64,000 nt of DNA, from positions 372,001 to 436,000 of the forward strand of contig NZ_SRKY01000004.1 in assembly GCF_004803475.1 (NCBI RefSeq). Direction: 5' to 3'. The notes beneath the pieces are model-generated. The model did no database searches and was not told the DNA's origin. It was given only the letters and a program-made list of their open reading frames with translations. This stretch comes from Aliishimia ponticola (lineage in GTDB: Bacteria; Pseudomonadota; Alphaproteobacteria; Rhodobacterales; Rhodobacteraceae). The translations under genes were made by a program, and so were the position numbers. Of the stretch, positions 19,288 through 30,651 are shown in pieces (the stretch's first letter is position 1; each line of letters begins with the position of its first letter).

Positions 19288-20406
19288 ATGAAACTCAGTA
19301 TAGAACGGTCCGACCTCCTTAAAGCGGTCGCGCAAGCGCAATCGGTCGTCGAGCGGCGCAATACCATTCCGATCCTTGCCAATGTTCTGATCGAAGCGGA
19401 CGGGTCCGACGTTACCTTCCGCGCGACCGACCTTGATATCGAAGTTGTCGACAAGGCCCCTGCCATGGTCGAACGCGCCGGGGCGACAACCGTGTCGGCG
19501 ATCACCCTGCACGAGATCGTCCGCAAGCTGCCCGATGGGGCGCAAGTCACGCTGACCGCCGACAGTGCCGCAGGCCGGCTGACCGTCGAAGCGGGCCGGT
19601 CGAACTTTTCGCTCGCGACGCTGCCGAAGGAAGATTTCCCGGTGATGGCGTCCTCGGAATACACCTCGAACTTTTCCGCCCCCGCACCGGTGCTGCGGCG
19701 CCTGTTCGACAAGTCGAAATTCGCGATCTCGAACGAGGAAACGCGGTATTACCTCAACGGTGTCTACATGCATGTTTCGGATGCGGATGGCGGCAAGGTG
19801 CTGCGCTGCGTGGCAACCGATGGTCACCGGCTTGCCCGGATTGACGCCGATCTGCCCGATGGGGCGGAAACGATGCCGGGCGTGATCGTGCCGCGCAAGA
19901 CGGTTGGTGAATTGCGCAAGCTGCTGGATGACGACGATACCGAGATCGCCGTCAGCGTTTCGGAAACCAAGGTCCGCTTTGCGACCCCGGTGCTGACGCT
20001 GACCTCCAAGGTGATTGACGGCACGTTCCCCGATTACACGCGGGTCATTCCGGCCGGCAACACACGCAAGATGGAAGTCGATGCGGCCGATTTCGCCAAG
20101 GCGGTGGACCGGGTGGCAACGGTGTCTTCCGAACGCTCCCGTGCGGTCAAGCTGGCCCTTGACGAGGACCGTCTTGTTCTGTCGGTGAACGCACCTGACA
20201 GCGGCGCGGCAGAAGAAGAGCTTGCCGTAGCCTATGGCGACGAACGGCTGGAGATCGGCTTTAACGCGAAATACCTGCTGGAAATCGCCAGCCAGGTCGA
20301 TCGCGAAAACGCGGTATTCCTGTTCAACTCCTCCGGCGATCCGACGCTGATGCGCGAGGGCAATGACCAAAGCGCGGTTTACGTCGTCATGCCCATGCGG
20401 GTGTGA
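19288..20406 (+). CDS. dnaN: DNA polymerase III beta subunit (sliding clamp)
   Basis: Ring-shaped processivity clamp of the replicase. 372 residues from the ATG at 19288 with AAGGAGAG upstream; the frame opens earlier but MKLSIERSDLLKAVAQAQSVVERRNTIPIL is the conserved N-terminus. Three repeated clamp folds are expected; visible landmarks include RYYLNGVYMH, ATDGHRLAR and the C-terminal VYVVMPMRV that helps form the protein-binding cleft. Followed by two tandem hairpins and recF. Confidence 0.98.
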   Translation: MKLSIERSDLLKAVAQAQSVVERRNTIPILANVLIEADGSDVTFRATDLDIEVVDKAPAMVERAGATTVSAITLHEIVRKLPDGAQVTLTADSAAGRLTVEAGRSNFSLATLPKEDFPVMASSEYTSNFSAPAPVLRRLFDKSKFAISNEETRYYLNGVYMHVSDADGGKVLRCVATDGHRLARIDADLPDGAETMPGVIVPRKTVGELRKLLDDDDTEIAVSVSETKVRFATPVLTLTSKVIDGTFPDYTRVIPAGNTRKMEVDAADFAKAVDRVATVSSERSRAVKLALDEDRLVLSVNAPDSGAAEEELAVAYGDERLEIGFNAKYLLEIASQVDRENAVFLFNSSGDPTLMREGNDQSAVYVVMPMRV

Positions 20407-20410
20407 CGCG

Positions 20411-20457
20411 CCGGAATTTGACACAAATTCCGGTCCGTTTTCTGCGCCAGAAAACGG
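20411..20457 (+). repeat. Tandem pair of perfect hairpins between dnaN and recF
   Basis: CCGGAATTTG-ACA-CAAATTCCGG (20411-20433) and CCGTTTTCTG-CGC-CAGAAAACGG (20435-20457). Each has a perfect 10-bp stem and 3-nt loop, and a single T separates them. They fill most of the 61-nt dnaN-recF gap. Neither is followed by a T-run, so they are not ordinary terminators. They could be mRNA-stabilising or attenuating structures, or REP-like elements. Confidence 0.85.
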
Positions 20458-20467
20458 CGCCCGGCTC

Positions 20468-21568
20468 ATGACGCTGGCCCTGACTTCCCTGACGTTGTCG
20501 CATTTCCGCTCGCATAAGCGCGCGGCGCTGAACGTCGATACGCGGCCCATCGCGATTTATGGGCCCAATGGTGCGGGCAAGACGAATATCCTGGAGGCCG
20601 TGTCGCTCTTTTCGCCCGGTCGCGGTCTGCGCCGCGCCAGCGCCGAGGATATGACCCGCAAGCCCGAGGCACTTGGCTGGAAGCTCACCGCTGTTGTCCA
20701 AACCTCCACGCAAGTACATGAGGTCGAAACATGGTCCGAGGGCGGCGCGGCCCGGCAGGTTCGGATCGATGGCAAATCCGCTTCGCAAATCGCTCTTGGC
20801 CGGATTGCACGGGTGCTTTGGCTGGTGCCGTCGATGGACCGGCTCTGGATCGAAGGCACCGAAGGGCGACGGCGCTTTCTGGATCGGATGGTCATGAGCT
20901 TTGAACCGGGGCACGCCGAGCTTTCCTTGAGTTACGAGAAGGCGATGCGAGAGCGGAACCGGCTACTCAAGGATCAGGTTCGGGACGCCGCGTGGTACGG
21001 CGCGCTGGAATCGCAACTGTCGCAATCGGGCGCGCAGATTCACGCCGCACGCCGGCGTACGGTGGAACGGCTGACGCTTGCCCAGCAGGGCGCCGAAACC
21101 GCCTTCCCCATCGCAGAGCTTGACCTGACCCAAACCGAAGGCGAGATGCCCGAAACCGCCGAAGATCTGCGCGCCGCGCTTGAAGAAAGCCGGTTTCGCG
21201 ACATGGCCGCCGGGCGCACGCTTGTCGGGCCGCACCGCGCTGATCTTTATGGGGTGTATGCGGCCAAGGGCGTGCCGGCGCGCAACTGTTCGACCGGCGA
21301 GCAGAAAGCGCTTCTGGTTTCGCTTATCCTCGCCAATGCGCGTGCGCTGGCCGAGGATGCTGGCGCGCCGCCGCTTTTGCTGTTGGATGAGGTTGCCGCA
21401 CATCTGGATGCCGATCGCCGCGCCGCGCTGTATGATGAGATTTGCGCGCTTGGTGCGCAGGCATGGATGACCGGCACCGGGCCGGAGCTTTTCAGCGAAC
21501 TTGACAGCCGGGCGCAAAGGCTTGAAGTGACCGAAACCAACGGTATTTCCGAGACGACGATTCAATGA
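20468..21568 (+). CDS. recF: DNA replication and repair protein RecF
   Basis: SMC-like ATPase that loads RecA at gaps. 366 residues from the ATG at 20468. Walker A is GPNGAGKTNILEAVSLFSPGRGLRRA, the signature motif is NCSTGEQKALLVSLILA, and Walker B/D-loop is PPLLLLDEVAAHLD. It sits in the conserved dnaA-dnaN-recF-gyrB neighbourhood but is followed by a LysE-family gene rather than directly by gyrB. Confidence 0.96.
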   Translation: MTLALTSLTLSHFRSHKRAALNVDTRPIAIYGPNGAGKTNILEAVSLFSPGRGLRRASAEDMTRKPEALGWKLTAVVQTSTQVHEVETWSEGGAARQVRIDGKSASQIALGRIARVLWLVPSMDRLWIEGTEGRRRFLDRMVMSFEPGHAELSLSYEKAMRERNRLLKDQVRDAAWYGALESQLSQSGAQIHAARRRTVERLTLAQQGAETAFPIAELDLTQTEGEMPETAEDLRAALEESRFRDMAAGRTLVGPHRADLYGVYAAKGVPARNCSTGEQKALLVSLILANARALAEDAGAPPLLLLDEVAAHLDADRRAALYDEICALGAQAWMTGTGPELFSELDSRAQRLEVTETNGISETTIQ

Positions 21569-22185
21569 CCGCTTCCGCCTTTGATTTGGCGCTTTATGCT
21601 TTTGCGCTTTTCATCCTGTTTCTGACCCCTGGCCCGGTCTGGCTGGCCCTGATCGCACGGGCGGTCTCTGGCGGGTTTCAAAGCGCGTGGCCGCTCGCAT
21701 TCGGCGTCGTCGTCGGGGATGTAATCTGGCCGCTTCTGGCCATACTGGGTCTTGCCTGGATCACGTCTGAGGTGGATTACGCCATGTCGATCCTGCGCTG
21801 GGTGGCCTGCGCGTTCTTCGTGTGGCTCGGCTGGACTGTCATCCGAAACGCGGATGCATCCGTGTCGAGCGATAGCAGGCTCACCCGGCCGGGCAAGCTG
21901 GCAGGCTTTCTCGCAGGTGTTGCGGTAATCTTGTCGAACCCGAAGGCGATCCTGTTCTATCTTGGCGTCCTGCCGGGTTTCTTCGACCTTAGCAGCGTCA
22001 CTGCGCTGGACATCGCGGCGATCTGTTTCCTGTCCCTTCTGGTGCCGCTGATCGGCAATCTGATCCTTGCCTATACCGTGCATCACGCGCGGTCCCTGAT
22101 CGCCTCCCCCAAGGCCATGTATCGGCTGAATCTGTCCTCTGGCTGGATGCTGATCCTCGTCGGGGCGATCTTGCCATTCACCTGA
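21565..22185 (+). CDS. LysE/RhtB family amino acid exporter
   Basis: 206 residues, very hydrophobic, with about six membrane helices. The N-terminal FLTPGPVWLALIARAVSGGFQSAWPLAFGVVVGD contains the family TPGP motif, and VILSNPKAILFYLGVLPGFF matches the conserved NPKA region. Family members export amino acids or homoserine lactones; the substrate is unknown here. Its ATG overlaps the recF stop (ATGA at 21565-21568), so it is co-translated with recF, an insertion into the otherwise standard recF-gyrB order. Confidence 0.9.
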   Translation: MTASAFDLALYAFALFILFLTPGPVWLALIARAVSGGFQSAWPLAFGVVVGDVIWPLLAILGLAWITSEVDYAMSILRWVACAFFVWLGWTVIRNADASVSSDSRLTRPGKLAGFLAGVAVILSNPKAILFYLGVLPGFFDLSSVTALDIAAICFLSLLVPLIGNLILAYTVHHARSLIASPKAMYRLNLSSGWMLILVGAILPFT

Positions 22186-22306
22186 CGCGGAACATTGCGC
22201 GGGGCCGAAATCTGCGGCCACCCAAACCCCGCCGAAACCTACAAAATCTTGTGTCAGTCACGTGACAAGCCGCGCAAAAACCACTAGAAATGGGGCGTCA
22301 GAATAA

Positions 22307-24736
<2,430 letters not shown>

Positions 24737-24836
24737 GGAAATGTAGGTGAGCTACACTACGGCACCGGTCGTCCAGAAAGATGTCTGAAATGGTCCGTTT
24801 GTACAGGACCGAAATTCTCAAAAGTAACCCAACCCA

Positions 24837-25313
24837 TCAGTCTTCAATCAGCGAAAAATCATCGTTATCGCCCGATTTGCTTTTTCGATTTCTGGATTTT
24901 CTGAGTCTTGGGGTTTTGGGAACGTTATTGTCGTTTAGCGCTTTCTCGACCAACCAAGTGGCAGGGTGATCAGGGAAGCCTTCGCCATAGTGGCGGATCA
25001 GATCGATATATTTGAAACCAATCGCAGAAATCTTTCCGATCTCCTCGCCGGTTGAAGTGCTTTTGACCACGAGGCCGCCGCCCTTGGCCGCCAGCGCTAT
25101 ATCCTTTTCTTTCAACGCCGCCGAAAGATCATTCCAAGAGTGTGTGTCGTCGATAGATTTGCGGATGTGTGTTTTGATGTCGAGTATCGACGGACTGCCA
25201 ATATCCTGTGATTCTGGAACCGAGATATCCAATGCCTTTGCGGAAGGGCCGACCGTTTCTCGAAGTGGTTTGTTCCTGACACGGTCCGTCCGATCATCCT
25301 CTCGGGCTGTTGG
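24837..25313 (-). CDS. Unknown ORF in frame directly after the helicase stop codon
   Basis: The reading frame of the giant helicase continues open for about 158 codons after its TAA (25314-25316), to a TAA-type stop at 24837. It has no ATG. The first plausible start is a TTG at 25232, giving 131 residues with IKTHIRKSIDDTHSWNDLSAALKEKDIALAAKGGGLVV, then YIDLIRHYGEGFPDHPATWLVEKAL, and a basic-then-acidic tail (KSRNRKSKSGDNDDF). It looks like genuine protein but I do not recognise the family. Options: a gene translated by reinitiation, a 5'-truncated gene, or a C-terminal part of the helicase cut off by a stop mutation. Coordinates cover the whole open stretch. Confidence 0.5.
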   Translation of the reverse strand, partial: PTAREDDRTDRVRNKPLRETVGPSAKALDISVPESQDIGSPSILDIKTHIRKSIDDTHSWNDLSAALKEKDIALAAKGGGLVVKSTSTGEEIGKISAIGFKYIDLIRHYGEGFPDHPATWLVEKALNDNNVPKTPRLRKSRNRKSKSGDNDDFSLIED

Positions 25314-28300
25314 TTAAACCTGAATATGCAGGGCTTCTGCATTCTCATGTCGGAAGACCAACTCTGGCAGTATGGTTTCCCAACTATCGCGCCTATGGTA
25401 GTGAGCGTAGCCTTCGCTACTATCGGTCTTGCGCCAGTTGATGATCGCCCCGATCTGACCAGTGGCGAATACATGACCGTGGGGTGGCTTCCACGATTTG
25501 GCCATACGTCCGACAACGCGTTTTTGGGCGTCCAGCAAAATCCAATGAGGTTGTTGAAACACAAGGGAAAGGGTGTCCCCTACATTCGCTGTGCGCACGG
25601 CGTTGTGCACTTCATGTGCATCAGTCTGGCGACCGGCGAATGACAAATCTACGATATCGAGCGCAGGCATCTGGTATTTTGTCGCGGGCAACGAGGTTTT
25701 GTCGAGATCGGGCGTCACATGCCTGATCAGAACTGAATCTGAGCCCGGTTTCAGAAAGGGGTGCGCTCCGGATGTCAGCACCGTCAGGCTTTTCTGTGCC
25801 CGGGTCATCGCCACATAGAATAGGCGACGAGGTGCTTGACTGTCCTCCTCTTTCGAGACCCTGGTCCAACCTCCGTTCAGAATGGCGACATGGTCAAATT
25901 CAAGGCCCTTCGCCCTGTGCGCCGTCAGCAACAGCAATCCACGTTGTTCACCGCGTGTATCCCGGGACCAGTCCGCGATCCATTCAATGATGTCGGGAAC
26001 CGGCATTGTTTTGGTGCCCAACTCCCGGGCCAGTTCCGCCACACCTTCTGCCAGCAAACCCACCCACTTGTTACGATGTTGAACATTAAGGACCGAGAGG
26101 ATGTCCTGAATACCCAAAAGTGCGCCTTGTTTCTCGCGCAATCCGGACACCAGACGTTGGGTTTCTCTAAGTCGCCAAACATTTGGAAGGTCTTCGTTGG
26201 CCATATCTACACGTAAACCCAATGCTTCGGCATAGGTGCGAACTGCATCGAGTGATTTCCAATCTCGAGAAATCACCGCAACACGGGACCAGTTCCAATT
26301 GGGGTCCAGGCGAGAAAGGCGGATTAGTTCGTCGATTGCCGCTACAGATTGCGGCATCGCGCCAGGTGGGACGTCCAGCAACTGCACTCGGCCATGGGCA
26401 ACGGAATCCTTCCCCTCCAGACGTCCACCGCTGGGTTGTGAGAGCCGCGCCTGATTGATCGTGATTTGGTGATCAACTTTCATGCGTTCAGGCGCTTTGG
26501 ATATGACCTGATTGGCAGCCTCGATAATATGTGCTGTCGACCGGTAGTTTTCGATCAGAAAAGATGGTCTGGCCTTATAATCCTCTTCAAATCTTCGGAT
26601 GAAATCGACAGAAGCTCCGTTGAAGGCATAGATATTCTGGTCATCGTCGCCCACGGCAAACAGGCTAAGTTTAAGCTCTGCATCTTCCAGAGAACGACCA
26701 GCCACGGCGGAAATGAGCGCGTATTCCTCCGGGCCAATGTCTTGGTACTCATCCACCAAAATCCAGCGAAACCCTTGAATGAGGCTCTCGCGCTGCGCCT
26801 CTGCTTCGGCTTTTGTCAGGCCTTCGGGGTTGAGCTGGCGCACCGCCTCCATAATGACATTGTCGAAGTCTTCTGTTGCGGCCTGAACCCCCGCAAAACT
26901 GGCACCGACCAGCTTCATCGCAAGTGAATGGCAAGTCGAGATCGTAACCCCCGCCGCATCATCGCCCACCAGCGCTCGCAGGCGAACGCGGATTTCGGCA
27001 GCGGCATGGCGATTATAGGCCAGTACCAGAATACCGCGCGGGTCTTCGCGCTTCATCCGTAACAGATAAGCGATCCGGTGCACCAAAACACGGGTCTTCC
27101 CAGATCCGGGACCGGCCAGAACCAAAACATTGGTCTGATCCCGATCGTCCGCGACAATGTCCTGTTGGACCTTGTTGCCCAGGTCTTCGACAATGGCCGT
27201 CCAGGACTTGCTTGTTGTCTGTCGCTTGACCTCACGCGCCATGCCCGGCATCCAACGTTTCAGGAACTGCTCTTTGTTGAGCAGGAAGTAATCCTCCGAT
27301 AGGCGTTCGGCGTCAGTAATCTTCTCGAGACCGGTTTCCGCGTAAGTTGCCATAACATGGGTCTGAAGTGTCTGTTCGGCGTAATGCTCTTCCAGAGGAA
27401 GGAAGTCAGATTGCGTGAACTGACCACCTTTGGGGTTGAGGAATACGGTCATGGCCGGGCGGAATACGGTCAACCCTTTCCCCAGTGTCAACACGCCCTG
27501 TTCATGCATCCAAAGCAAGGAGCGTTCCAACAGTTTGGTCATATCGCGCAGACCGCTGGATTTAAGAATGGCATCCTGTGTGAGCTCCGCCAGAAGGTCA
27601 CCCACGGTAGTTTCGACCTGCAGGTCTTTGCCGCGCGCGCCTTTGTCGAGTCGACCCATCAGAAATTTCAACAGAATCCCGGCAGCTTGCCACCGAACCT
27701 CAGCGGTCTGGGCAATGACATCCCACGATCTTACCCGCGTCACGTTTAGAGTATTCCGGCTGATCTTGCGCAACCGAATATTGCCGGTGCCACCATCCTG
27801 CCCCTTGCCATCCCGAGCTATGCCCCGGATCAGTTTGTCGATGACATCGGGGCGGGCATCGGAGTGGCCCTGATCGCGTAGATGCTGGCAGGTTTCCTGC
27901 AGGTTCAGCGGTATTGGAGTCTCTTTGTCCGCATCAGGTGCCAGCTCTCGCATCGACGCGATCAAATCCCGTTCCAGATTTGCGGCCGCTGTAAGGCGCC
28001 CGGAGGAAGACTGCGCCACACCGACATGGATGAAGAGCGTGATCACAACGTCGTTGCGCGCGATCCCAAACCTTTCAAGGTTGGCCATCGCCTTTGTCAG
28101 TGCGCCGGGTGTCAAACCGCTGACGCCGCAGAGCTGATCGGTTGAGACCCCTTCATCCCCCGGAGCCAAAATCAGATGCTGCACGATGGCCAGCAATTGT
28201 TTGCGATGCTCTTGAGTGATCTCCGCATCCGCAAGCCGTTGTTTCGCTTCGTCCAATGTGCGGACTGTTAGCGAAGAAGGGAAAATACGAACACGGTTCT

Positions 28301-30533
28301 CTTCTCGCGAAACAAGTGTCGCTTCTTCAAGCCAAGATACGGCCGTCTTGACTCGTGTGTCATCAGTCGCGCTGTCCCGTTCAAACTCGTGATCCTTTTC
28401 GAACCGGACAATCTCACCCGCAGTCGCGACGATTTTGCCAGTTTTGCGTGTGCGCTCGTCGATCCGGCGTAGGGCTTTTAGAATGGCTCCGATTTCATGC
28501 CGCGCCAAACGCGAACCCGCGGACAGCCTGAACTGGCGTTCTACATCATCCCCCGCGTACAGAAGTACGCAATCGGCGGCTTCCCGGTCGCGTCCAGCGC
28601 GCCCAGCTTCCTGCAGGTAATTTTCCAAGGACCCTGGGATGTCTGCATGCACCACCAGCCGGATGTCGGGTTTGTCGATGCCCATACCAAAAGCGTTGGT
28701 GGCTGCGATTACCCGCAGGTCTCCGACCCGGAACCGTTCCTGGACGTCGTGTTTGTCATCGGACCCAAGTCCAGCGTGGAAATGTGCCGCGTCCATACCT
28801 TGTGATTTTAGAAACTCGGCAACGCGCTCGGTCTCTTTGCGCGTCGCGCAATAGATCACGGCGCCGGATCGACCCTCAGCAGGCAGCAGCTCTTCGATCA
28901 CGTTCAGGACATCGGACAGTTTGCTGTTCTTGGTCGTGGGTCTGACATCAAATGTCAGGTTTTTCCGCGATGCTCCACCATCAAGGGACAGCAGCTCGAC
29001 CCCGGCGCGGGACTGGAAATGCTCGACGATATCGGCGACGACTTCTGGTTTGGCGGTGGCCGTGAGACAGAGGATTGGGGCAGGGGCTTGATCGCCCGAG
29101 AACTCTTTGATGAACCGTCCCAGATATCTGTAGTCCGGCCTGAAATCATGACCCCATTTCGACACGCAGTGAGCCTCGTCAATAGCCCACAGGCCAACTT
29201 CGCGCTGAGCCAGTACCGACCGGATTGACGTACTGCGCAATTGCTCAGGCGAGATAATCAAAATGCCCGCATCCCCCATGCGGACCTTGTCCAAGGCGTC
29301 TTGTCGCTCGGGCATTGACATCTGACCATTCACAGTCACGGAACAGGAAATACCTGCGCGCTCCATACCCTGAACCTGATCTGCCATCAGCGCGACTAAC
29401 GGGGAAATGACCACGGTCAAAGCTCCGATTTTGTCGAACCGCGACAAAGCGGGCACCTGGTAACACACGGATTTTCCAGTGCCTGTTGGCAGGATGCCAA
29501 GCAGGCTTGTTCCGGACATAGCCTCATCGACAATGCGTTCCTGCAGAGGGCGACCATCTGGGTCCACAGGCTGTGGGCGAAAACTGTCGAAACCGAACCA
29601 CCTGTTCAGCGCACGCACCGCGTCATTCTGTTCAGCACACCACTGACAGGCGGGATCTTTGCAGGACGTATCCCTGAGATGGCGGACAATCAGAGATGCC
29701 TCGCGAAACTGCGCCCGGACCCATGGGGGCATGACCGAGTCCCCGCCCGCTACGGTAATCCAGGATAGCGCATAGGCCATAGGCCATCCGTTTCGGGGAT
29801 CGCTAAGCCGTCCCAGAGTCTGTTCGACCCGTTTGCCACAAGCCCGACCGTCGAGCATCCGGCGGATGGCGGCAACGGCTTCATCATGCGGCGGGCAATC
29901 GGCTTTTCGTAGGTACTTGAAAACCGCATCGAACCCTTCAGATTGTCCCGTTCGAGTGGTCAGGAAGTGATAGGCTACGAGCGTATCCGGTTCGCTTTCA
30001 GCAAGGTTTTGAAAGGCGTCGAGCTGATTTGCCAACACCTTGAAAACGAGCCGGGCGTCAAGTTCTGGATCATTAATATGCCCCGCAGCCAACCGGCCGT
30101 CCTGATAGTGTTTGACCAGATGGTGGTACGGGTTGCGTGGGAAGGCCAGCGGGTTCAGCCATAATGTATCAATTGGTGCCTGCATGATCTGGGTCAGACG
30201 TGGTCTGGCAGCAATTAGGTGTTCCATATCGTGGTGCAGAAAATTGTGACCAATTGGATGTAAGACGCCTGCGATAGCCTCTTCCAAGCGGTCGAGATTT
30301 TTCTCCAATGTGCCGGATTTCGACTTCAATGCCGGTTGCTCATCGTTTCGGACGGCGGCAAAGGCAAATACCTTCGCGGTTTTGGGATCCACTTCCAAAT
30401 CGATGGACAGACATTTGGAAAGTAACTCGTTATGTCGACCGTTCATATGTGATGCGCAACTTTTCAAAACTTGCAGATAGAAAATACCTTTTTGAGACCA
30501 TGCACAACCCGCGCGGGGCCTGACTTCAGACAT
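25314..30533 (-). CDS. Exonuclease-RecQ-UvrD triple fusion helicase
   Basis: A 1739-residue protein. An N-terminal DnaQ-like DEDD 3'-5' exonuclease spans about 40-180: SIDLEVD with D45/E47, GHNFLHHD with D102, NDPELD with D155/D159. A cysteine cluster follows at 291-299 (CKDPACQWC). Next is a RecQ-type SF2 helicase, about 315-670: Walker A LPTGTGKS at 348-355, DEAH at 452-455, QEAGRAGRD at 641-649. A long middle region has RecQ-C-like winged-helix character. Last is a UvrD/PcrA SF1 helicase: AGPGSGKT at about 1140-1147, VDEYQD at 1260-1265, GDDDQNIYAF near 1295, a TAHRAKGLEFD motif and VAMTRAQKSL. All catalytic motifs are intact. The ATG at 30533 is used; an alternative is 30446. Likely a DNA-processing or defence/repair factor; function unproven. 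Confidence 0.9.
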   Translation of the reverse strand: MSEVRPRAGCAWSQKGIFYLQVLKSCASHMNGRHNELLSKCLSIDLEVDPKTAKVFAFAAVRNDEQPALKSKSGTLEKNLDRLEEAIAGVLHPIGHNFLHHDMEHLIAARPRLTQIMQAPIDTLWLNPLAFPRNPYHHLVKHYQDGRLAAGHINDPELDARLVFKVLANQLDAFQNLAESEPDTLVAYHFLTTRTGQSEGFDAVFKYLRKADCPPHDEAVAAIRRMLDGRACGKRVEQTLGRLSDPRNGWPMAYALSWITVAGGDSVMPPWVRAQFREASLIVRHLRDTSCKDPACQWCAEQNDAVRALNRWFGFDSFRPQPVDPDGRPLQERIVDEAMSGTSLLGILPTGTGKSVCYQVPALSRFDKIGALTVVISPLVALMADQVQGMERAGISCSVTVNGQMSMPERQDALDKVRMGDAGILIISPEQLRSTSIRSVLAQREVGLWAIDEAHCVSKWGHDFRPDYRYLGRFIKEFSGDQAPAPILCLTATAKPEVVADIVEHFQSRAGVELLSLDGGASRKNLTFDVRPTTKNSKLSDVLNVIEELLPAEGRSGAVIYCATRKETERVAEFLKSQGMDAAHFHAGLGSDDKHDVQERFRVGDLRVIAATNAFGMGIDKPDIRLVVHADIPGSLENYLQEAGRAGRDREAADCVLLYAGDDVERQFRLSAGSRLARHEIGAILKALRRIDERTRKTGKIVATAGEIVRFEKDHEFERDSATDDTRVKTAVSWLEEATLVSREENRVRIFPSSLTVRTLDEAKQRLADAEITQEHRKQLLAIVQHLILAPGDEGVSTDQLCGVSGLTPGALTKAMANLERFGIARNDVVITLFIHVGVAQSSSGRLTAAANLERDLIASMRELAPDADKETPIPLNLQETCQHLRDQGHSDARPDVIDKLIRGIARDGKGQDGGTGNIRLRKISRNTLNVTRVRSWDVIAQTAEVRWQAAGILLKFLMGRLDKGARGKDLQVETTVGDLLAELTQDAILKSSGLRDMTKLLERSLLWMHEQGVLTLGKGLTVFRPAMTVFLNPKGGQFTQSDFLPLEEHYAEQTLQTHVMATYAETGLEKITDAERLSEDYFLLNKEQFLKRWMPGMAREVKRQTTSKSWTAIVEDLGNKVQQDIVADDRDQTNVLVLAGPGSGKTRVLVHRIAYLLRMKREDPRGILVLAYNRHAAAEIRVRLRALVGDDAAGVTISTCHSLAMKLVGASFAGVQAATEDFDNVIMEAVRQLNPEGLTKAEAEAQRESLIQGFRWILVDEYQDIGPEEYALISAVAGRSLEDAELKLSLFAVGDDDQNIYAFNGASVDFIRRFEEDYKARPSFLIENYRSTAHIIEAANQVISKAPERMKVDHQITINQARLSQPSGGRLEGKDSVAHGRVQLLDVPPGAMPQSVAAIDELIRLSRLDPNWNWSRVAVISRDWKSLDAVRTYAEALGLRVDMANEDLPNVWRLRETQRLVSGLREKQGALLGIQDILSVLNVQHRNKWVGLLAEGVAELARELGTKTMPVPDIIEWIADWSRDTRGEQRGLLLLTAHRAKGLEFDHVAILNGGWTRVSKEEDSQAPRRLFYVAMTRAQKSLTVLTSGAHPFLKPGSDSVLIRHVTPDLDKTSLPATKYQMPALDIVDLSFAGRQTDAHEVHNAVRTANVGDTLSLVFQQPHWILLDAQKRVVGRMAKSWKPPHGHVFATGQIGAIINWRKTDSSEGYAHYHRRDSWETILPELVFRHENAEALHIQV

Positions 30534-30543
30534 ACAACGTTTG

Positions 30544-30651
30544 ATGGCCGACAGTCGAAGTTATCTCGAAGCATGTCTCGAATGGCAGAAAGAAACTACT
30601 TCTAAGCCAGTCGCCGACGCTCAAAACGAGGATCAAGATAGCGATCTTTAA
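30544..30651 (+). CDS. Possible 35-residue acidic small protein
   Basis: ATG at 30544, TAA at 30649-30651. It reads MADSRSYLEACLEWQKETT and ends with an acidic NEDQDSDL tail. The composition resembles protein (amphipathic helix, acidic C-terminus), unlike chance frames around it. However, its start lies only 10 nt from the divergent helicase start and no ribosome binding site is evident. It may be a relic or a chance frame. No family recognised. Confidence 0.25.
   Translation: MADSRSYLEACLEWQKETTSKPVADAQNEDQDSDL

Noticed and set aside
22257-22266. GTCACGTGAC palindrome before gyrB
   Set aside because: A 10-bp palindrome is easily found by chance, and no supporting promoter elements could be placed with confidence.
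24742-24810. Hairpins TGTAG/CTACA and GGTCC/GGACC after gyrB as a terminator or attachment site
   Set aside because: Short stems without a T-run, and no matching direct repeat at the far side of the block.
25112-25564. 150-codon minus-strand frame across the helicase end
   Set aside because: Different frame from both the helicase and the downstream open frame; its composition is unlike protein and it overlaps the coding 3' end of the helicase.
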